Assembly (NCBI RefSeq): GCF_021172045.1
Contig: NZ_CP087164.1
Coordinates: 5,456,001 to 5,520,000 of the forward strand
Source of the DNA: Capillimicrobium parvum
GTDB taxonomy: Bacteria; Actinomycetota; Thermoleophilia; Solirubrobacterales; Solirubrobacteraceae
Length of the DNA stretch: 64,000 bases
Direction of reading: 5' to 3'
Shown here one piece after another: positions 26,783-36,199 of the stretch. Under the pieces are notes generated by a model. The model was not told the DNA's origin, made no database searches, and saw only the letters and a list, made by a program, of their open reading frames with translations. Position numbers and translations under genes: made by a program. Every line of letters begins with the position of its first letter. Position 1 is the first letter of the stretch.

Positions 26783-28606
26783 ATGGAGCCGACCAGCATC
26801 AAGTCGGGGGGCCGACGCGGTTCGCTCGACAATCCTGAGGTCTACGAGAACGTCCCGGGTCACATCATCCCGATCCTCGAACGCGAGTTCGACGACTTCG
26901 ACAACGAGGCCGAGAAGTTCCTGGCCGGCGACACCCCCGAGACGGAGTTCATCGGCTTCCGCCTGAAGCAGGGCGTCTACGGCCAGCGCCAGCCCGACGT
27001 CCAGATGATCCGGGCCAAGGTGCCGATGGGCGGCATGACGCCGGAGCAGTTCGAGTGCTACGCCGACGTGATCGAGAAGTACGCGCCCCTGAACAAGGGC
27101 CACGTCACCACGCGCCAGAACATCCAGATCCACCACATCCCCCTGCGTGACGCCGCCAAGGCGATCCGCGAGCTCTCCGAGGCGGGGATCTCCAGCCGCG
27201 AGGGCTGCGGCAACACCGTGCGCAACGTCACCGGCGACCCGTGGGCCGGCGTGATCGACGGCGAGCCGTTCGACTGCACGCCGTACGGCATCGCGTACGT
27301 CCGCTACTTCGTGCGCCACCCCACGACGCAGCTCATGCCGCGCAAGGTCAAGACCGCCTTCAACGGCGACCCCGCCGACCGTGCGATCACCGGCATCCAC
27401 GACATCGCCTTCCTCGCCCGCGTCCGCGACGGCGAGCGCGGCTTCGAGGTCCGCGTCGGCGGCGGCACGGCGATCATGCCGCGCATCGCCCCGACGCTCT
27501 ACGAGTTCGTCACCGCGGACGACGGCGAGTACCTCAAGATCGCCGAGGCCGTGTTCCGCATCTTCGACCGCCAGGAGTGGCTGCGCAAGAACCGCGCCCG
27601 CGCGCGCCTGAAGGTCTTCGTCGACAAGTTCGGCATCGACGAGCTGCGCCGGCAGGTCGAGGAGGAGCTCGAGGGCGACTGGGTCGACGAGCGCGACTTC
27701 TCGATCGACCACCTGCTCTTCGACGACGACGAGGAGGCCGGCGCGCCGCGCGTGCCGGCCGCCTACGGCACGCCGAACGGCGACCTGTCGGAGTTCGAGC
27801 GCTTCGCCGCCTCGAGCGTCGAGCCGCAGAAGCAGGACGGCTTCTCGACCGTCCACATCCACATCCCGCGCGGCGACCTGACGCCGGAGCAGATGCGCGG
27901 GCTGGCCGCGATCATGCGCCGGTTCACCGGCGGCTACGCGCGCACGACCGTGCACCAGAACCTGGTGCTGCGCTGGGTGCGCGACGAGTCCGTCTACGAC
28001 GTCTGGCGCGCGCTCGCCGAGCTCGACCTCGGCCAGCCGGGCGCCGACGAGATCGACGACGTGGTCTCCTGCCCTGGTACCGACTCGTGCAAGCTGGGCA
28101 TCACGAGCTCCATGGGCTTGAACCTCGCGCTCCGCGAGCGCCTCGCGGAGATGCAGGTGACCGACCCGCTCACGCGGAAGATCCACCTCAAGATGAGCGG
28201 CTGCCCGAACGGGTGCAGCCAGCACCACATCGCCAACATCGGGTTCTACGGTGCCTCGATCAAGGTGGGCGACAACACGATCCCCGCGTACATCCCGCAC
28301 ATCGGCGGCCAGTACGGCGCCCCGACCGGCGAGGTCGCCTACGGCGCGCGCCTGAAGCTGCGTCTGCCCGCCAAGCGCGTCCCGGAGGCCGTGGAGCGCT
28401 GGCTGCGGTGGTACGAGGCCGAGCGCGAGGAGGGCGAGGAGTTCAACGACTTCGCCCGCCGCGTCGGCACCTCGGCGTTCGAGGACCAGGTCCGCGAGCT
28501 CTCGCTGCCCGTCGAGTTCAGCATCGAGACGATGGACAGCTTCATCGACTGGAGCCGCAACGTGCCCTTCCAGGTCATCCGCGGCGAAGGCGAGTGCGCG
28601 GTCTAG
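26783..28606 (+). CDS. assimilatory sulfite reductase (ferredoxin-type siroheme protein)
   Basis: Protein of 607 residues that reduces sulfite to sulfide with six electrons. It has the two pseudo-symmetric ferrodoxin-like/siroheme halves of the family; HVTTRQNIQIHHIPL lies in the first half and YARTTVHQNLVLRWV in the second. The [4Fe-4S]-siroheme ligands are C430 and C436 (CPGTDSC) and C474 and C478 (CPNGC). Nitrite reductases share this fold, but its place at the head of a sulfate reduction operon favours sulfite. cysH follows after four bases. Confidence 0.92.
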   Translation: MEPTSIKSGGRRGSLDNPEVYENVPGHIIPILEREFDDFDNEAEKFLAGDTPETEFIGFRLKQGVYGQRQPDVQMIRAKVPMGGMTPEQFECYADVIEKYAPLNKGHVTTRQNIQIHHIPLRDAAKAIRELSEAGISSREGCGNTVRNVTGDPWAGVIDGEPFDCTPYGIAYVRYFVRHPTTQLMPRKVKTAFNGDPADRAITGIHDIAFLARVRDGERGFEVRVGGGTAIMPRIAPTLYEFVTADDGEYLKIAEAVFRIFDRQEWLRKNRARARLKVFVDKFGIDELRRQVEEELEGDWVDERDFSIDHLLFDDDEEAGAPRVPAAYGTPNGDLSEFERFAASSVEPQKQDGFSTVHIHIPRGDLTPEQMRGLAAIMRRFTGGYARTTVHQNLVLRWVRDESVYDVWRALAELDLGQPGADEIDDVVSCPGTDSCKLGITSSMGLNLALRERLAEMQVTDPLTRKIHLKMSGCPNGCSQHHIANIGFYGASIKVGDNTIPAYIPHIGGQYGAPTGEVAYGARLKLRLPAKRVPEAVERWLRWYEAEREEGEEFNDFARRVGTSAFEDQVRELSLPVEFSIETMDSFIDWSRNVPFQVIRGEGECAV

Positions 28607-28610
28607 CGGC

Positions 28611-29252
28611 ATGACGGCCGTCGAATCCCTCACCGACGATCTGGAGCCGCTCACCGCCGAGGAGGTCCTCGCGGACGCCGTCGATCGCTTCCACCCGCGC
28701 CTGCTGGTGGCGACGTCCTTCCAGAAGGAAGCGTCGGTGATCTTCGACATGGTCATGAAGATCGAGCCCTCGGTCGGCGTGTTCACGCTGGACACCGGCG
28801 TCCACTTCCCGGAGACGTACGAGACGTGGAAGGCCATGGAGGATCGCTACGGTGTGACGATCGAGGGGCTGCGCGGGCCGCGGCCCGAGCGCCTGTGGGA
28901 GACGGATCCCGATCGCTGCTGCGAGCTGCGCAAGGTCATTCCTCTGCGCAACCGGCTCGCCGGCGCAGGCGCCTGGGTGACGGGGTTGCGGCGCGAGCAG
29001 TCAAGCGAACGGCGTGGCACGCCGAAGATGGACTGGGACCACAAGCACGGCCTGTGGAAGGTCAACCCGCTCGCGGACTGGTCCGAGAGGGACGTGTGGC
29101 GCTACATCCTGGCCAATGACATTCCCTACCACCCTCTTCATGATCGCGGCTATGAGTCGATCGGGTGCGAGCCGTGCACCAGTCCCGGGGCTGGGCGGGA
29201 AGGCCGCTGGGCCGGCACCGACAAGCTCGAGTGCGGCCTTCACGGCGACTGA
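28611..29252 (+). CDS. cysH: adenylyl-sulfate (APS) reductase, CysH family
   Basis: Protein of 213 residues that reduces adenylyl sulfate to sulfite using thioredoxin. It has the PP-loop-like LLVATSFQKEASVIFD, the LDTGVHFPETYET segment and the paired cysteines RCCELRK and GCEPC that bind a [4Fe-4S] cluster. These mark the APS-using bacterial type rather than the enteric PAPS enzyme. The catalytic Cys is in ECGLH at the C-terminus. It lies between sulfite reductase and the exporter gene with tight spacing. Confidence 0.93.
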   Translation: MTAVESLTDDLEPLTAEEVLADAVDRFHPRLLVATSFQKEASVIFDMVMKIEPSVGVFTLDTGVHFPETYETWKAMEDRYGVTIEGLRGPRPERLWETDPDRCCELRKVIPLRNRLAGAGAWVTGLRREQSSERRGTPKMDWDHKHGLWKVNPLADWSERDVWRYILANDIPYHPLHDRGYESIGCEPCTSPGAGREGRWAGTDKLECGLHGD

Positions 29253-29264
29253 GCAGCGAGGTCC

Positions 29265-30230
29265 ATGGACCCGCTGATCGTGCTGTTCGGCCTCGGGGTC
29301 GGGATCCTCATCGGCATGACGGGAATCGGCGGCGGCTCGCTGATGACCCCGCTGCTGATCCTCGTCTTCGGGACGAAGCCGCTGGTCGCCATCGGCACGG
29401 ATCTGGCCTACGGCGCGCTGACGAAGACGCTGGGCGGCTGGCGCCACTTCCGCAAGGGGACGGTCGACCTGGGGGTCGCACTGTGGCTGTCCGTGGGCTC
29501 GGCGCCGGGCGCGGTCGGCGGCGTGGTGGCGATCGAGGCGATCCAGCGCCACTACGGCGACGAGTTCCAGAACTTCCTGCTGGTGGCGCTGGGGGTCGCG
29601 CTCTTCCTGGTCGGCGCGGCGGTCCTGCTGCGCGCGCTCTTCCTGCAGAGCCTCATCGCCAAGGAGCGCCACAGCGTCCCGATGACCACCCGCACGAAGG
29701 TGACCGCGGTGTCGCTCGGGTTCGTGCTCGGCGCGATCCTCGGACTCACCTCGGTCGGCAGCGGCGCCCTCATCGGCCTCGCGCTGATCCTGGTCTTCCG
29801 GCTGACGCCGCAGCGCGTCGTCGGAACGGACGTGTTCCAGGCCGCGATACTGCTGTGGGTGGCGGGGCTCACGCACATGTTCTTCGGCAACGTCGACTAC
29901 ACGCTGATGGCGAACATCCTCATCGGCTCGCTGCCGGGCGTCTGGGTCGGCACGCACCTCGTCACCCGCGTGCCGACCGCCGGGCTGCGCATCACCCTCG
30001 GCGTCGTCCTCTTCGCCTCCGCGTTCGGCGTCATGCAGAAGGCCGGGGCTGACTATGGTCTCGGCGTCGTCATCGGCGTCCCGCTGCTCCTCGCCGCGGC
30101 CAGCTGGGTGATCCACAGCCGCATGTCCAAGCGGCAGATCACGGCCACCGCGCCCGCCGCCGCGTCGCCCGCCCTCGTCACTTCCGCCGCCGCGCCCACC
30201 GCCTCCACCCAACCCGAGAACCCATCGTGA
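29265..30230 (+). CDS. TauE/SafE family sulfite/sulfur-compound permease
   Basis: Integral membrane protein of 321 residues with about eight helices and the family repeat GxGGGSLMTPLLILVFG near the N-terminus and LTSVGSGALIGLALI in the second half. Because it lies within the sulfate reduction operon, between cysH and cysD and overlapping cysD, it probably moves sulfate, sulfite or another sulfur anion; the direction is not known. The Ala/Pro/Thr tail is probably cytoplasmic and disordered. Confidence 0.9.
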   Translation: MDPLIVLFGLGVGILIGMTGIGGGSLMTPLLILVFGTKPLVAIGTDLAYGALTKTLGGWRHFRKGTVDLGVALWLSVGSAPGAVGGVVAIEAIQRHYGDEFQNFLLVALGVALFLVGAAVLLRALFLQSLIAKERHSVPMTTRTKVTAVSLGFVLGAILGLTSVGSGALIGLALILVFRLTPQRVVGTDVFQAAILLWVAGLTHMFFGNVDYTLMANILIGSLPGVWVGTHLVTRVPTAGLRITLGVVLFASAFGVMQKAGADYGLGVVIGVPLLLAAASWVIHSRMSKRQITATAPAAASPALVTSAAAPTASTQPENPS

Positions 30231-31132
30231 GCTACGACATCTCCCATCTCGACGCGCTCGAGTCCGAGGCGATCCACGTCATGCGTGAGGTCGCCGCCGA
30301 GCTCGAGAAGCCGGTGCTGCTGTTCAGCGGCGGCAAGGACTCGATCGTGCTGCTGCGGCTGGCCGAGAAGGCCTTCCGCCCCGGGCGCTTCCCGTTCCCG
30401 CTGATGCACGTCGACACCGGCCACAACTTCCCGGAGGTCATCGAGTTCCGCGACCGGCGGGTGGCGGAGCTCGGGGAGCGGCTGATCGTCGCCTCGGTGC
30501 AGGAGTCGATCGACAAGGGCCGCGTGGTCGAGGAGACGGGGCCGCGCGCCTCGCGCAACCGCCTGCAGACGGTGACGCTGCTGGACGCGATCGCCGAGCA
30601 CGGCTTCGACGCGGCGTTCGGCGGCGCGCGCCGCGACGAGGAGCGCGCCCGGGCCAAGGAGCGGATCTTCAGCTTCCGCGACGACTTCGGCGGCTGGGAC
30701 CCGAAGAACCAGCGCCCGGAGCTGTGGAACCTCTACAACGGGCGCATCAAGCGCGGCGAGAACGTGCGCGTGTTCCCGATCTCCAACTGGACCGAGCTCG
30801 ACGTGTGGCAGTACATCGATCGCGAGGGTCTCGAGCTGCCGCCGATCTACTTCGCCCATGAGCGCGAGGTGTTCCGGCGCGACGGGATGCTGTACGCGAC
30901 GTCGTCGTTCACGGAGCTGATCGAGGGCGAGGAGCCGTTCCGCGAGACGGTGCGCTACCGCACCGTCGGCGACATGAGCTGCACGGGCGCCGTCGCATCG
31001 CAGGCGCGCACGCTGCAGACCGTGGTGGCGGAGATCGCCGCGACCCGCATCACCGAGCGCGGTGAAACCCGCGCCGACGACCGCGCCACCGAGGCCGCGA
31101 TGGAAGACCGCAAGAAGGAAGGCTATTTCTGA
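30227..31132 (+). CDS. cysD: sulfate adenylyltransferase small subunit CysD
   Basis: Protein of 301 residues that makes adenylyl sulfate from ATP and sulfate together with CysN. The PP-loop is LLFSGGKDSIVLLRLA (about residues 34-49). Further family stretches are LMHVDTGHNFPEV, FGGARRDEERARAKERIFSFR (two adjoining parts) and NWTELDVWQYI. The GTG start overlaps the exporter stop (GTGA), and its own stop overlaps the cysNC start (TGATG), so translation is coupled along the operon. Confidence 0.96.
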   Translation: MSYDISHLDALESEAIHVMREVAAELEKPVLLFSGGKDSIVLLRLAEKAFRPGRFPFPLMHVDTGHNFPEVIEFRDRRVAELGERLIVASVQESIDKGRVVEETGPRASRNRLQTVTLLDAIAEHGFDAAFGGARRDEERARAKERIFSFRDDFGGWDPKNQRPELWNLYNGRIKRGENVRVFPISNWTELDVWQYIDREGLELPPIYFAHEREVFRRDGMLYATSSFTELIEGEEPFRETVRYRTVGDMSCTGAVASQARTLQTVVAEIAATRITERGETRADDRATEAAMEDRKKEGYF

Positions 31133-33099
31133 TGCCCGGCCCGGCCACCAACGGCAACCTCGAAGCGCTCACGACGGTCGCGGCCAGCGCGGGCCTGCTG
31201 CGCCTGGCGACCGCGGGCAGCGTCGACGACGGCAAGTCGACGCTCATCGGGCGGCTGCTCTATGACTCCAAGGCGCTGTTCGAGGATCAGCTCGCGCAGA
31301 TCGCCGAGGCGTCCAAGCGCCGGCACGGCGACGACGGCACGGTCGACCTGGCGCTGCTGACCGACGGCCTGCGCGCCGAGCGCGAGCAGGGCATCACGAT
31401 CGACGTCGCCTACCGCTACTTCGCGACGCCGAAGCGCACGTTCATCATCGCCGACACGCCGGGCCACGTCCGCTACACGCGCAACATGGTCACGGGCGCG
31501 TCGACCGCCGACCTGGCGATCGTGCTCATCGACGCCCGCAACGGCGTCGTGCAGCAGTCGCGGCGCCACGCGTTCATCAGCTCGCTGCTGCGCATCCCGC
31601 ACCTCGTGGTGTGCGTGAACAAGATGGACCTCGTCGAGCACGACGAGGCCGTCTTCAACGCGATCGTCGAGGACTTCACCTCGTTCGCGTCCAAGCTCGA
31701 GATCACCGACATCACGTTCATCCCGATCTCGGCGCTCAACGGCGACAACGTCGTGGACCGCAGCACGAACATGGACTGGTACGGCGGCCCGCCGCTGCTC
31801 TACCACCTCGAGCACGTCCACATCGCGTCGGACCGCAACCTCATCGACCCCCGCTTCCCGGTCCAGTGGGTCGTGCGCCCGGGCGACGCCCAGGGCGAGC
31901 AGCACGACTATCGCGGGTACTCCGGCCAGGTCGCGGGCGGCGTCCTGCGCAAGGGCGACGACGTCGTCGTGCTACCGTCGGGCGCGACGTCGCGCATCGC
32001 CGGCATCGACTCGTTCGCGGACGAGGTCGCCGAGGCGTTCCCGCCGATGAGCGTGACGCTGCGCCTCGAGGACGACATCGACATCTCCCGCGGCGACATG
32101 ATCGCGCGGCCGCACAACCACCCGGTCGTCTCGCGCGAGCTCGACGCGATCGTGTGCTGGATGAGCGAGGAGCCGTTGCAGCAGGGCAACCGCTATGTCC
32201 TCAAGCACACGACGAAGACCGTGCGCGCGGTGGCCGACCAGTTGCTGCATCGCATCGACGTCGACACCCTGCACCGCGACGAGAACGCCAAGAGCCTCGA
32301 CCTCAACGAGATCGGGCGCCTGCGGCTGCGCACCAGCGCGCCGCTGGCGTTCGACGCCTACCGGCGCAACCGCGCGACCGGCGGGTTCATCCTCGTCGAC
32401 GAGGCCAGCAACGAGACCCTCGCCGCGGGCATGCTCCTCGATCCCGACGAGCCGGTCTCGGCGCTCGAGATGGAGACGACGGCGGTCGCGCCGCGCAGCT
32501 CCAACGTGCGCTGGGAGCCGAACAAGCTCGCCCGCGAGGCGCGGTGGGAGGCGCTCGGCCACGGCGGCGCGACAGTCTGGATGACCGGCCTGCCGTCGTC
32601 GGGCAAGTCGACCGTCGCGGGCGGGCTCGAGCAGCGTCTCGTCGAGGCCGGCATCCCCGCCTACCGCCTCGACGGCGACAACCTGCGCCACGGGCTCAAC
32701 GGCAACCTCGGCTTCAGCGCGACCGACCGGGCGGAGAACGTCCGGCGCACCGCGCAGGCCGCGCGCCTGCTCGCCGACGCCGGGGTCGTCGCGATCGTCT
32801 CGCTCGTCAGCCCCTACGCCGCCGACCGCCAGGCCGCCAAGGCGATCCACGAGGAGGCCGGGCTGGACTTCGTCGAGGTGTTCGTCGACACGCCGCCCGA
32901 GGAATGCGAGCGCCGCGACACCAAGGGCCTGTACGCGAAGGCGCGCGCCGGCGAGATCACCGGGTTCACCGGCGTCGACGACCCGTACGAGCGCCCGGAG
33001 AGCCCGGACATCGTGCTGCTGCCCGACGACAGCGACCCGATCGGAGCGCTGCTCGTCGCCCTCGAGGACCTCGGCGTCCGGACGACGCGCGGCTCCTGA
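31132..33099 (+). CDS. cysNC: bifunctional sulfate adenylyltransferase GTPase / APS kinase CysNC
   Basis: Protein of 655 residues. The N part (about 1-440) is the EF-Tu-like CysN GTPase with GSVDDGKST, DTPGHVRYTRNM and NKMD. The C part (from about 480) is APS kinase with P loop GLPSSGKST (about residue 486-494), LDGDNLRHGLN and an FVDTPPEECERRD lid region. It drives APS formation and phosphorylates APS to PAPS. Having both APS kinase and an APS-type CysH means PAPS is probably for sulfotransfer or regulation. It is the last gene of the operon; I see no strong terminator in the 81 bases after it. Confidence 0.96.
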   Translation: MPGPATNGNLEALTTVAASAGLLRLATAGSVDDGKSTLIGRLLYDSKALFEDQLAQIAEASKRRHGDDGTVDLALLTDGLRAEREQGITIDVAYRYFATPKRTFIIADTPGHVRYTRNMVTGASTADLAIVLIDARNGVVQQSRRHAFISSLLRIPHLVVCVNKMDLVEHDEAVFNAIVEDFTSFASKLEITDITFIPISALNGDNVVDRSTNMDWYGGPPLLYHLEHVHIASDRNLIDPRFPVQWVVRPGDAQGEQHDYRGYSGQVAGGVLRKGDDVVVLPSGATSRIAGIDSFADEVAEAFPPMSVTLRLEDDIDISRGDMIARPHNHPVVSRELDAIVCWMSEEPLQQGNRYVLKHTTKTVRAVADQLLHRIDVDTLHRDENAKSLDLNEIGRLRLRTSAPLAFDAYRRNRATGGFILVDEASNETLAAGMLLDPDEPVSALEMETTAVAPRSSNVRWEPNKLAREARWEALGHGGATVWMTGLPSSGKSTVAGGLEQRLVEAGIPAYRLDGDNLRHGLNGNLGFSATDRAENVRRTAQAARLLADAGVVAIVSLVSPYAADRQAAKAIHEEAGLDFVEVFVDTPPEECERRDTKGLYAKARAGEITGFTGVDDPYERPESPDIVLLPDDSDPIGALLVALEDLGVRTTRGS

Positions 33100-33180
33100 C
33101 CCCCCCAAACGTCGGGACCGACAGGAGCTTTGCGTTGACCGGAGAGTCAATGTCGCGGATGCGTCGATAGCATCGCGGTC

Positions 33181-34962
33181 ATGTTCGAAAAGGTCCTCGT
33201 CGCCAACCGGGGCGAGATAGCGCTGCGGGTCATCCGGGCGCTGGAAGAGCTCGGCATCGCATCCGTCGCGGTGTACTCGGAGATCGATCGCGACGCGCTG
33301 CACGTCGCGCGCGCCGACGAGGCCTACCTGCTGGGCGGCCCGACCGCCGCCGAGTCGTATCTGAACGTCGACAAGCTGATGGAGGTCATCCGCGAGTCGG
33401 GCGCGCAGGCCGTGCATCCCGGCTACGGCTTCCTCGCCGAGAACGCGCCGTTCGCGCGGGCGTGCGAGGAGGCGGGGATCGTCTTCATCGGCCCGCCCGC
33501 GAGCGCGATCGACGCGATGGGCTCCAAGACGCGGGCCCGGGAGATCATGCAGGCCGCCGGGGTGCCGATCGTGCCGGGCACGACCGAGCCGGTCGACACG
33601 GTCGACGACGCGCGCAAGCTGATCGACAAGCAGATCGGCTACCCCGTGGCGATCAAGGCCGCGGGCGGCGGCGGCGGCAAGGGCTTCCGGGTGGCGCTGA
33701 GCGAGGACGAGCTCGAGAAGGCGTTCGAGGGCGCGGCGCGCGAGGGCGAGAAGTTCTTCTCCGACGCGACGGTGTACATCGAGCGCTACCTCCCCGACCC
33801 GCGCCACGTCGAGGTGCAGGTCCTCGCCGACACGCACGGCAACGTGATCCATCTCGGCGAGCGCGACTGCTCCATCCAGCGTCGCCACCAGAAGCTGATC
33901 GAGGAGGCGCCGGCGCCGGTCGTCGACGACGAGATGCGCGCGCGGATCGGCAAGATCGCCACCGACGCGGCGCGCGCGGTCGACTACCGCGGCGCGGGGA
34001 CGATCGAGGGCCTCTACCAGGACGGCGAGTACTTCTTCCTGGAGATGAACACCCGGGTGCAGGTCGAGCACTGCGTCACCGAGATGGTGACCGGGATCGA
34101 CATCGTCAAGGAGGGCATCCGGGCGGCGGCGGGCGAGCCGCTGAGCGTCTCGCAGGACGAGGTGGTGCTGCGCGGGCACGCGATCGAGTGCCGCATCAAC
34201 GCAGAGGACGCGTCGAGGAACTTCGCGCCCGCACCGGGGCGGATCGGCGCCTACAAGGAGCCGTCCGGACCCGGCGTGCGGGTGGACTCCGGCGTCGGCG
34301 AGGGCGGCGAGGTCTCGCCGATGTACGACCCGATGGTCGCCAAGCTCATCGTCTGGGACGCCGATCGCGAGCAGGCGACGCGGCGGATGCTGCGCGCGCT
34401 GGGCGAGTACGAGATCGAGGGCCTGACGACCCTGGTCCCCTTCCACGAGGCGATCATGGCCTCCGAGCAGTGGGCGAACGCCGAGACCTGCCGCGACCTC
34501 GTCGAGGACAAGGCGTGGTTGAAGTCCCTGGCCGCCGAGAAGGCGCTGGTCGACGACTCGGAGGACGGCGAGAAGCTCGAGCAGACCTACACCGTCGAGG
34601 TCTCCGGCAAGCGCTTCGACGTCAAGGTCATCGGACCGCCGTTCGCCGGCGGTGGGGGCGGCGCCGCGCCGGCGGCGAGCGCGAACGGCAAGAAGCCGGC
34701 GCGCTCGGCCCGCGCGCGCTCGGGCGGCGGCGGAGCCGGCGGCGACACGCTCGCCTCGCCGATGCAGGGCAACATCTTCAAGGTCCTCGTCGAGGCCGGC
34801 CAGACCGTCGAGGAGGGCGCGATGATCGCGATCATCGAGGCGATGAAGATGGAGAACGAGATCACGGCCCACAAGGCGGGGGTCATCGCCGAGCTGCCGA
34901 TCAAGGTCGGCGACGCGGTCACCAGCGGCGCGACGCTCGCGGTGATCAAGGACGCCGAGTAG
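33181..34962 (+). CDS. acyl-CoA carboxylase alpha chain (biotin carboxylase + BCCP)
   Basis: Protein of 593 residues that carboxylates its own biotin with ATP and bicarbonate. Biotin carboxylase spans about 1-445, with the glycine-rich ATP-grasp loop AAGGGGGKGFRV, EMNTRVQVEH and HAIECRINAED. A linker rich in Gly/Ala/Ser leads to the biotinyl domain (about 520-592) with biotin on Lys556 in EAMKMEN. The length and arrangement match actinobacterial AccA/PccA. It would serve the carboxyltransferase at 20661, and possibly others elsewhere. A weak start region precedes ATG 33181. Confidence 0.95.
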   Translation: MFEKVLVANRGEIALRVIRALEELGIASVAVYSEIDRDALHVARADEAYLLGGPTAAESYLNVDKLMEVIRESGAQAVHPGYGFLAENAPFARACEEAGIVFIGPPASAIDAMGSKTRAREIMQAAGVPIVPGTTEPVDTVDDARKLIDKQIGYPVAIKAAGGGGGKGFRVALSEDELEKAFEGAAREGEKFFSDATVYIERYLPDPRHVEVQVLADTHGNVIHLGERDCSIQRRHQKLIEEAPAPVVDDEMRARIGKIATDAARAVDYRGAGTIEGLYQDGEYFFLEMNTRVQVEHCVTEMVTGIDIVKEGIRAAAGEPLSVSQDEVVLRGHAIECRINAEDASRNFAPAPGRIGAYKEPSGPGVRVDSGVGEGGEVSPMYDPMVAKLIVWDADREQATRRMLRALGEYEIEGLTTLVPFHEAIMASEQWANAETCRDLVEDKAWLKSLAAEKALVDDSEDGEKLEQTYTVEVSGKRFDVKVIGPPFAGGGGGAAPAASANGKKPARSARARSGGGGAGGDTLASPMQGNIFKVLVEAGQTVEEGAMIAIIEAMKMENEITAHKAGVIAELPIKVGDAVTSGATLAVIKDAE

Positions 34963-34983
34963 AGCGCTCCGCTGAAGGGGCGG

Positions 34984-35034
34984 GGACGTGCGTCACCTTC
35001 TGCCCACCCCTCGGGACAAACCTGACGCACGTCC
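34984..35034. terminator. 12-bp perfect inverted repeat after the carboxylase alpha gene
   Basis: GGACGTGCGTCA at 34984-34995 pairs with TGACGCACGTCC at 35023-35034 across a 27-base loop that is unusually C/A-rich. It sits 22 bases after the stop at 34962 and before the DUF4442 gene. The stem is strong, but the loop is long and there is no T-run. It may be a terminator, a small structured RNA, or one copy of a palindromic repeat. Confidence 0.45.
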
Positions 35035-35108
35035 GGCACCTGCGCGTCGTCGCCGGGTCCGGCGACGCGCGCCGGACCGCGCCCCCGCCGCCTGAGTAGA
35101 TTGCCGCC

Positions 35109-35555
35109 ATGGACTTCGAGGCGATCCGCGGCGGGATGGCGCAGGCGATCCCCTTCAACACGCACGTGGGCCTGGAGATCGTCGAGGTCGCGGCGGGGCG
35201 GGGCGTCGTCCGGCTGCCCGACGACCAGCGGTTGCGCAACCACGTCGGCTCCCAGCACGCCGGGGCGATGTTCGCGGCCGGAGAGGCGGCGTCCGGCGCG
35301 GCGTTCGCCGGGGCGTTCATCGAGGAGATCGCCGACATCGAGCCGCTCGCTCGCGGCGCACGGATCGACTACCGCAAGATCGCCCGCGGCCCCATCACCG
35401 CGACCGGCCGCCTGAAGCAGAGCCACGACGGCCTGCTCGCCCGGCTGCGCGACGAGGGCTCGGTGCGCTTCGCGGTCGAGGTTGAGCTCACCAACGGCGC
35501 CGGCGACGTCGTCGCCGAGATGACGGTCGACTGGCACATCACGAAGCGGTCATGA
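35109..35555 (+). CDS. hotdog-fold thioesterase-like protein (DUF4442/PaaI-like)
   Basis: Protein of 148 residues with the hotdog pattern: a first helix and strand IPFNTHVGLEIVEVAAGRGVVRL, the central helix HVGSQHAGAMFAAGEAASGAA, and strands ending VVAEMTVDWHI. Members hydrolyse or bind acyl thioesters. The absence of the classical HGG...D active-site set and the QHAGAMFA helix favour a DUF4442-type assignment. The GNAT gene overlaps it by four bases (ATGA). Confidence 0.8.
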   Translation: MDFEAIRGGMAQAIPFNTHVGLEIVEVAAGRGVVRLPDDQRLRNHVGSQHAGAMFAAGEAASGAAFAGAFIEEIADIEPLARGARIDYRKIARGPITATGRLKQSHDGLLARLRDEGSVRFAVEVELTNGAGDVVAEMTVDWHITKRS

Positions 35556-36199
35556 GCGGCGTCCGCACCTGGCTGGCCGAGCCGCACGAGGCCGAGCCGG
35601 TCGCGCGGCTGCTCGTCGCGTTCCGCAACCACCTCGCACCAGGGGTGCCGACGCCGGCCCCCGGCTCGCAAGGTGGGCTTGCGGCCCCTGCCGGCGGGAG
35701 GCGGGCCCTCGAGGGATCACCAGGGGTGCCGACGCCGGCCCCCGGCTCGCAAGGTGGGCTTGCGGCCCCTGCCGGCGGGAGGCGGGCCCCCGAGCGTTCT
35801 CCCTGGCCGTCGGACAACGCGATCCTCGCGGCGGTCGAGCGTCTCATGGAGGACCCCCAGACCGAGTACCTCCTCGCCGCGCGCGACGGGGACTCGCCGC
35901 CCGCCGGAGTCATCCAGCTGCGCTACCGCTTCAGCGTGTGGACCGCGGCCCCGGACTGCTGGCTCGAGGACCTCTTCGTCAGCGCGGAGGCCCGGCGCAG
36001 CGGCTGCGGCGCAGCGCTCGTCTCCCTGGCCCTGGAGCGGGCGGCGCTGCGCGGCTGCCGGCGCATCGAGCTCGACACGAACGAGGACAACGAGCCCGCG
36101 CTCGCGCTCTACCGGCGCATGGGCTTCTCGGAGCACTCGAAGACGAGCGGCGCGCGGGACCTCTTCCTCGGCCGCCGGATCGAGCCGGCGGCGGACTGA
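35552..36199 (+). CDS. GNAT family N-acetyltransferase with a duplicated 27-residue insertion
   Basis: Protein of 215 residues. The acetyl-CoA binding half is intact: DLFVSAEARRSGCGAALVSLALERA (R/Q-x-x-G-x-G/A loop) and CRRIELDTNEDNEPALALYRRMGF read across two strands. Between RNHLA (about residue 30) and WPSDNAIL (about 87) two near-identical 27-residue repeats (GVPTPAPGSQGGLAAPAGGR) interrupt the first helix region, where family members run directly from RxHL to WPSD. The insertion is in frame. The substrate is unknown. The 3' end is part of a triple tandem repeat. Confidence 0.83.
   Translation: MSGVRTWLAEPHEAEPVARLLVAFRNHLAPGVPTPAPGSQGGLAAPAGGRRALEGSPGVPTPAPGSQGGLAAPAGGRRAPERSPWPSDNAILAAVERLMEDPQTEYLLAARDGDSPPAGVIQLRYRFSVWTAAPDCWLEDLFVSAEARRSGCGAALVSLALERAALRGCRRIELDTNEDNEPALALYRRMGFSEHSKTSGARDLFLGRRIEPAAD
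35637..35798 (+). repeat. two tandem 81-bp repeats inside the GNAT gene
   Basis: Copies at 35637-35717 and 35718-35798 are identical over about 65 bases and differ only in the last 15. The unit contains a short imperfect palindrome around CGCAAG/CTTGCG. Its length is a multiple of three and it adds 54 residues to an otherwise ordinary acetyltransferase. Confidence 0.93.
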
